This document shows, piece after piece, positions 4,934-6,661 of a stretch of DNA of 6,661 nt; the stretch's first letter is position 1; every line of letters starts with the position of its first letter. Under the pieces are notes generated by a model. That model was not told the DNA's origin and made no database searches. It saw nothing but the letters and a program-made list of their open reading frames with translations. The stretch is from positions 1 through 6,661 of the forward strand of contig OMSN01000140.1 of assembly GCA_900313765.1 (NCBI GenBank), written 5' to 3'. The stretch comes from an uncultured Eubacteriales bacterium. Lineage in GTDB: Bacteria; Bacillota; Clostridia; Lachnospirales; Lachnospiraceae. Made by a program: the position numbers and the translations under genes.

Positions 4934-6403
4934 ATGAGTACAATGAATCTTACCCTGCTTACGGACTTCTATGAACTGACCATGATGCAGGGCTATTTTA
5001 AGACAGGGAAGAATCCCAGAGTTGTCTTCGATGCGTTCTACCGCCGCAATCCGGATGAGGGCGGCTACGCGATCTGCTGCGGCCTGGACCAGGTGATCGA
5101 CTATGTGAAGCGCCTTACCTTCTCAGATGAAGATATCGATTACCTTCGCTCCACCGGCACATTCGGCGAAGATTTCCTGGAGTATCTTCGGAATTTTCAT
5201 TTCTCAGGTGATATCTACGCCATTCCAGAAGGCACTGTCGTATTCCCGAGAGAACCCCTTGTCAAGATCATCGCTCCCATCATGGAAGCCCAGCTGATGG
5301 AGACAGCGATCCTCAATATCATCAATCACCAGTCCCTGATCGCCACCAAGGCAGCGCGTGTCTGCTACGCCGCGCAGGGCGGCGCGGTCATGGAATTCGG
5401 TCTTCGCCGTGCCCAGGGCCCGGATGCCGGCACCTACGGTGCAAGGGCTGCTGTCATCGGCGGATGCTGCGGTACCTCCAACGTACTGACCGGCCAGCTG
5501 TTTGATGTCCCGGTCCTCGGCACCCACGCGCACAGCTGGATCATGAGTTTCCCGGATGAATTCGAGGCGTTCAAGACCTATGCCCAGCTGTATCCGGACA
5601 ACTGCACGCTGCTGGTGGATACCTACGACACGATCCGCTCCGGCGTTCCCAACGCGATCCGTACCTTCCGCTATATGAAGGAGCAGGGCATCCCGCTGAA
5701 GAAATACGGCATCCGTCTGGATTCCGGCGACCTTGCCTACATGTCCAAGCGTGCACGGAAGATGCTGGATGATGCCGGATTCCCGGATGCGACCATCACA
5801 GCAAGTTCTGATCTGGACGAGTATCTGATCCAGTCCCTGATGGCACAGAGAGCTGCGATCAACTCCTGGGGCGTCGGCACCAACCTGATCACATCCAAGG
5901 ATACCCCCGCGTTCGGCGGTGTCTACAAGCTTGCCGCTCTCGAAGATGAGAATGGAAACCTGGTCCCGAAGATCAAGCTCTCCGACAATACCGAGAAGAT
6001 CACGAACCCGGGCAACAAGAAGATCTTCCGCATCTATGACAAAGACTTCCATAAGATCCGTGCGGATCTGATCTGCCTGGTGGACGAAGAATTCGATCCG
6101 GCAAATGACCTGATCCTGACTGACCCCAAAGAAACCTGGAAGAAGACAAAACTCAAAGGCGGCACCTACGATATGCGTGAGCTGCTTCAGCCGATCTTCC
6201 TGAACGGCGAGTGTGTCTACGAATCCCCGACTGTCATGGAGATGCGTGACGTCTGCACCAAGGAAAAGGAATCTCTGTGGGATGAGACCAAGCGCTTCGT
6301 CAATCCTCACGAGATGTATGTAGACCTCTCCGACAAACTCTTCAAGCTCAAGAGCGAACTGCTTGAGGAAATGAGCATGAAACAGCTGATGGAACTGGAG
6401 TAA
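4934..6403 (+). CDS. pncB: Nicotinate phosphoribosyltransferase
   Basis: The enzyme joins nicotinate to PRPP, giving nicotinate mononucleotide in the Preiss-Handler NAD salvage route, usually with ATP hydrolysis. The 489-aa product has the expected full length and the family landmarks in order: TDFYELTM (10-17), DAFYRRNPDEGGYAICCGL (33-51), EFGLRRAQGPD (154-164), GTHAHSWIMSF (196-206), LVDTYDT (227-233), GIRLDSGDL (259-267) and GVGTNL (313-318). H200 in the GTxAHSW motif is a good candidate for the phosphorylated active-site histidine. The C-terminal part (about 340-489) carries the extra domain usual in Firmicute enzymes. It is cytoplasmic, with no signal or membrane segment. The start at 4934 is set by AAGGAG 7 bases upstream; an in-frame ATG at 4865 would add 23 residues of leader-like sequence. 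The gene is monocistronic, between its own promoter and a strong terminator. No other NAD gene is in the window. Confidence 0.96.
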   Translation: MSTMNLTLLTDFYELTMMQGYFKTGKNPRVVFDAFYRRNPDEGGYAICCGLDQVIDYVKRLTFSDEDIDYLRSTGTFGEDFLEYLRNFHFSGDIYAIPEGTVVFPREPLVKIIAPIMEAQLMETAILNIINHQSLIATKAARVCYAAQGGAVMEFGLRRAQGPDAGTYGARAAVIGGCCGTSNVLTGQLFDVPVLGTHAHSWIMSFPDEFEAFKTYAQLYPDNCTLLVDTYDTIRSGVPNAIRTFRYMKEQGIPLKKYGIRLDSGDLAYMSKRARKMLDDAGFPDATITASSDLDEYLIQSLMAQRAAINSWGVGTNLITSKDTPAFGGVYKLAALEDENGNLVPKIKLSDNTEKITNPGNKKIFRIYDKDFHKIRADLICLVDEEFDPANDLILTDPKETWKKTKLKGGTYDMRELLQPIFLNGECVYESPTVMEMRDVCTKEKESLWDETKRFVNPHEMYVDLSDKLFKLKSELLEEMSMKQLMELE

Positions 6404-6413
6404 CATAGAACAG

Positions 6414-6457
6414 GCGCCTGATATCTGCTTAACATGGAACAGATGTCAGGCGCTTTT
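6414..6457 (+). terminator. Intrinsic terminator of pncB
   Basis: A 14-bp stem with one G-T wobble pairs 6414-6427 with 6440-6453 (outer arms GCGCCTGA and TCAGGCGC) around a 12-base loop. TTTT follows at 6454-6457. It begins 10 bp after the pncB stop. Confidence 0.9.
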
Positions 6458-6466
6458 GCAATAAGG

Positions 6467-6490
6467 AGCGGCCGCATCTCTGCGGCCGCT
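6467..6490. terminator. Second perfect GC hairpin, possible bidirectional terminator
   Basis: AGCGGCCGC (6467-6475) and GCGGCCGCT (6482-6490) form a perfect 9-bp stem with a six-base loop; each arm contains the palindrome GCGGCCGC. On the plus strand only TTT follows, and on the minus strand TCCTTATT, so it is a weak terminator by T tract but very stable. It may back up the pncB terminator or end the convergent minus-strand gene. Confidence 0.5.
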
Positions 6491-6546
6491 TTCCTGTGCA
6501 TTAATCTCTTTGATGCCGGCAGAACCGGCGCAATCAGTTACAATGT

Positions 6547-6661
6547 TTATTTCTTTGTCTTCACCGTCTTCAGTACCCACGGTGAGTAACCGCCCTTGCC
6601 ATCTGCATAGCGGATACGCACGTAGTAGGTCATCTTCGGTTTCAGTTTGAGTGTCAGCTTC
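6547..6661 (-). CDS. 3' end of a probable FN3-domain surface or secreted protein (partial)
   Basis: A minus-strand reading frame enters from the window edge and ends at TAA (6547-6549). It gives 37 residues, with the core KPKMTYYVRIRYADGKGG followed by YSPWVLKTVKTKK. This matches the last strands of a fibronectin type III-like domain: the TYYVRIR strand, a short G-rich turn, a YSxW motif and a terminal strand ending in KTVKTKK. Large exported Clostridia proteins often end in such repeats. The start, signal peptide and any catalytic or leucine-rich-repeat domain lie outside the window, so the whole protein cannot be named. No LPxTG anchor is visible. It converges on pncB, with the hairpins at 6414-6490 between them. 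Confidence 0.78.
   Translation of the reverse strand, partial: KLTLKLKPKMTYYVRIRYADGKGGYSPWVLKTVKTKK

Noticed and set aside
5204..6406. Minus-strand open frame of 400 codons
   Set aside because: It is antisense to pncB, which has full-length family motifs. The long frame reflects codon bias.
6515..6529. GCCGG-CAGAA-CCGGC hairpin as terminator of the minus-strand FN3-like gene
   Set aside because: The stem is only 5 bp and no T run follows on the minus strand. The hairpin at 6467-6490 is a better candidate.

Overview
The window reads as a contig piece from an anaerobic Clostridia-type Firmicute, most likely Lachnospiraceae or a close relative. The clues are the V6-V8 part of the 16S rRNA fragment, strong purine-rich Shine-Dalgarno sites, and a gene set (CvfB, acyl-ACP thioesterase, CPBP protease, FN3-tailed surface protein) typical of that group. 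Taxonomy is inferred from remembered sequence patterns; no search was run.

Layout. Positions 1-398 (+) are an internal slice of a 16S rRNA gene, about E. coli positions 889-1300. It stops abruptly, without its 3' end, spacer or 23S, and is followed at once by the convergent terminator of a protein gene. This looks like an assembly chimera or a real rRNA-associated rearrangement. From 475 to 4076 every gene lies on the minus strand. In transcription order they are: an unrecognised 168-aa helical protein; an acyl-ACP thioesterase joined to it by an ATGA stop/start overlap; the S1-domain RNA-binding protein CvfB, 42 bp further on; a 78-aa conserved-looking small protein with its own extended -10 promoter and its own terminator; and, as a separate unit, a CPBP intramembrane metalloprotease with a terminator at 421-456.

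A divergent control region (4077-4304) separates this cluster from the plus-strand genes: an XRE-family repressor-like protein (4305-4697), whose terminator stem is built into its own last codons, and nicotinate phosphoribosyltransferase pncB (4934-6403). The pncB leader has an extended -10 promoter, an inverted repeat over the predicted start of transcription, and a GC-rich hairpin with a U-rich tail that could act as an attenuator. Behind pncB are a strong terminator and a second perfect hairpin. The window then ends in the last 37 codons of a minus-strand gene whose product ends like an FN3-type surface protein.

Functionally this is mostly housekeeping: membrane proteolysis, RNA binding, fatty-acid release from ACP and NAD salvage. 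I saw no CRISPR array, tRNA, insertion sequence or defence cassette. The points most worth a second look are the 16S junction, the pncB leader, and the unknown protein translationally coupled to the thioesterase.
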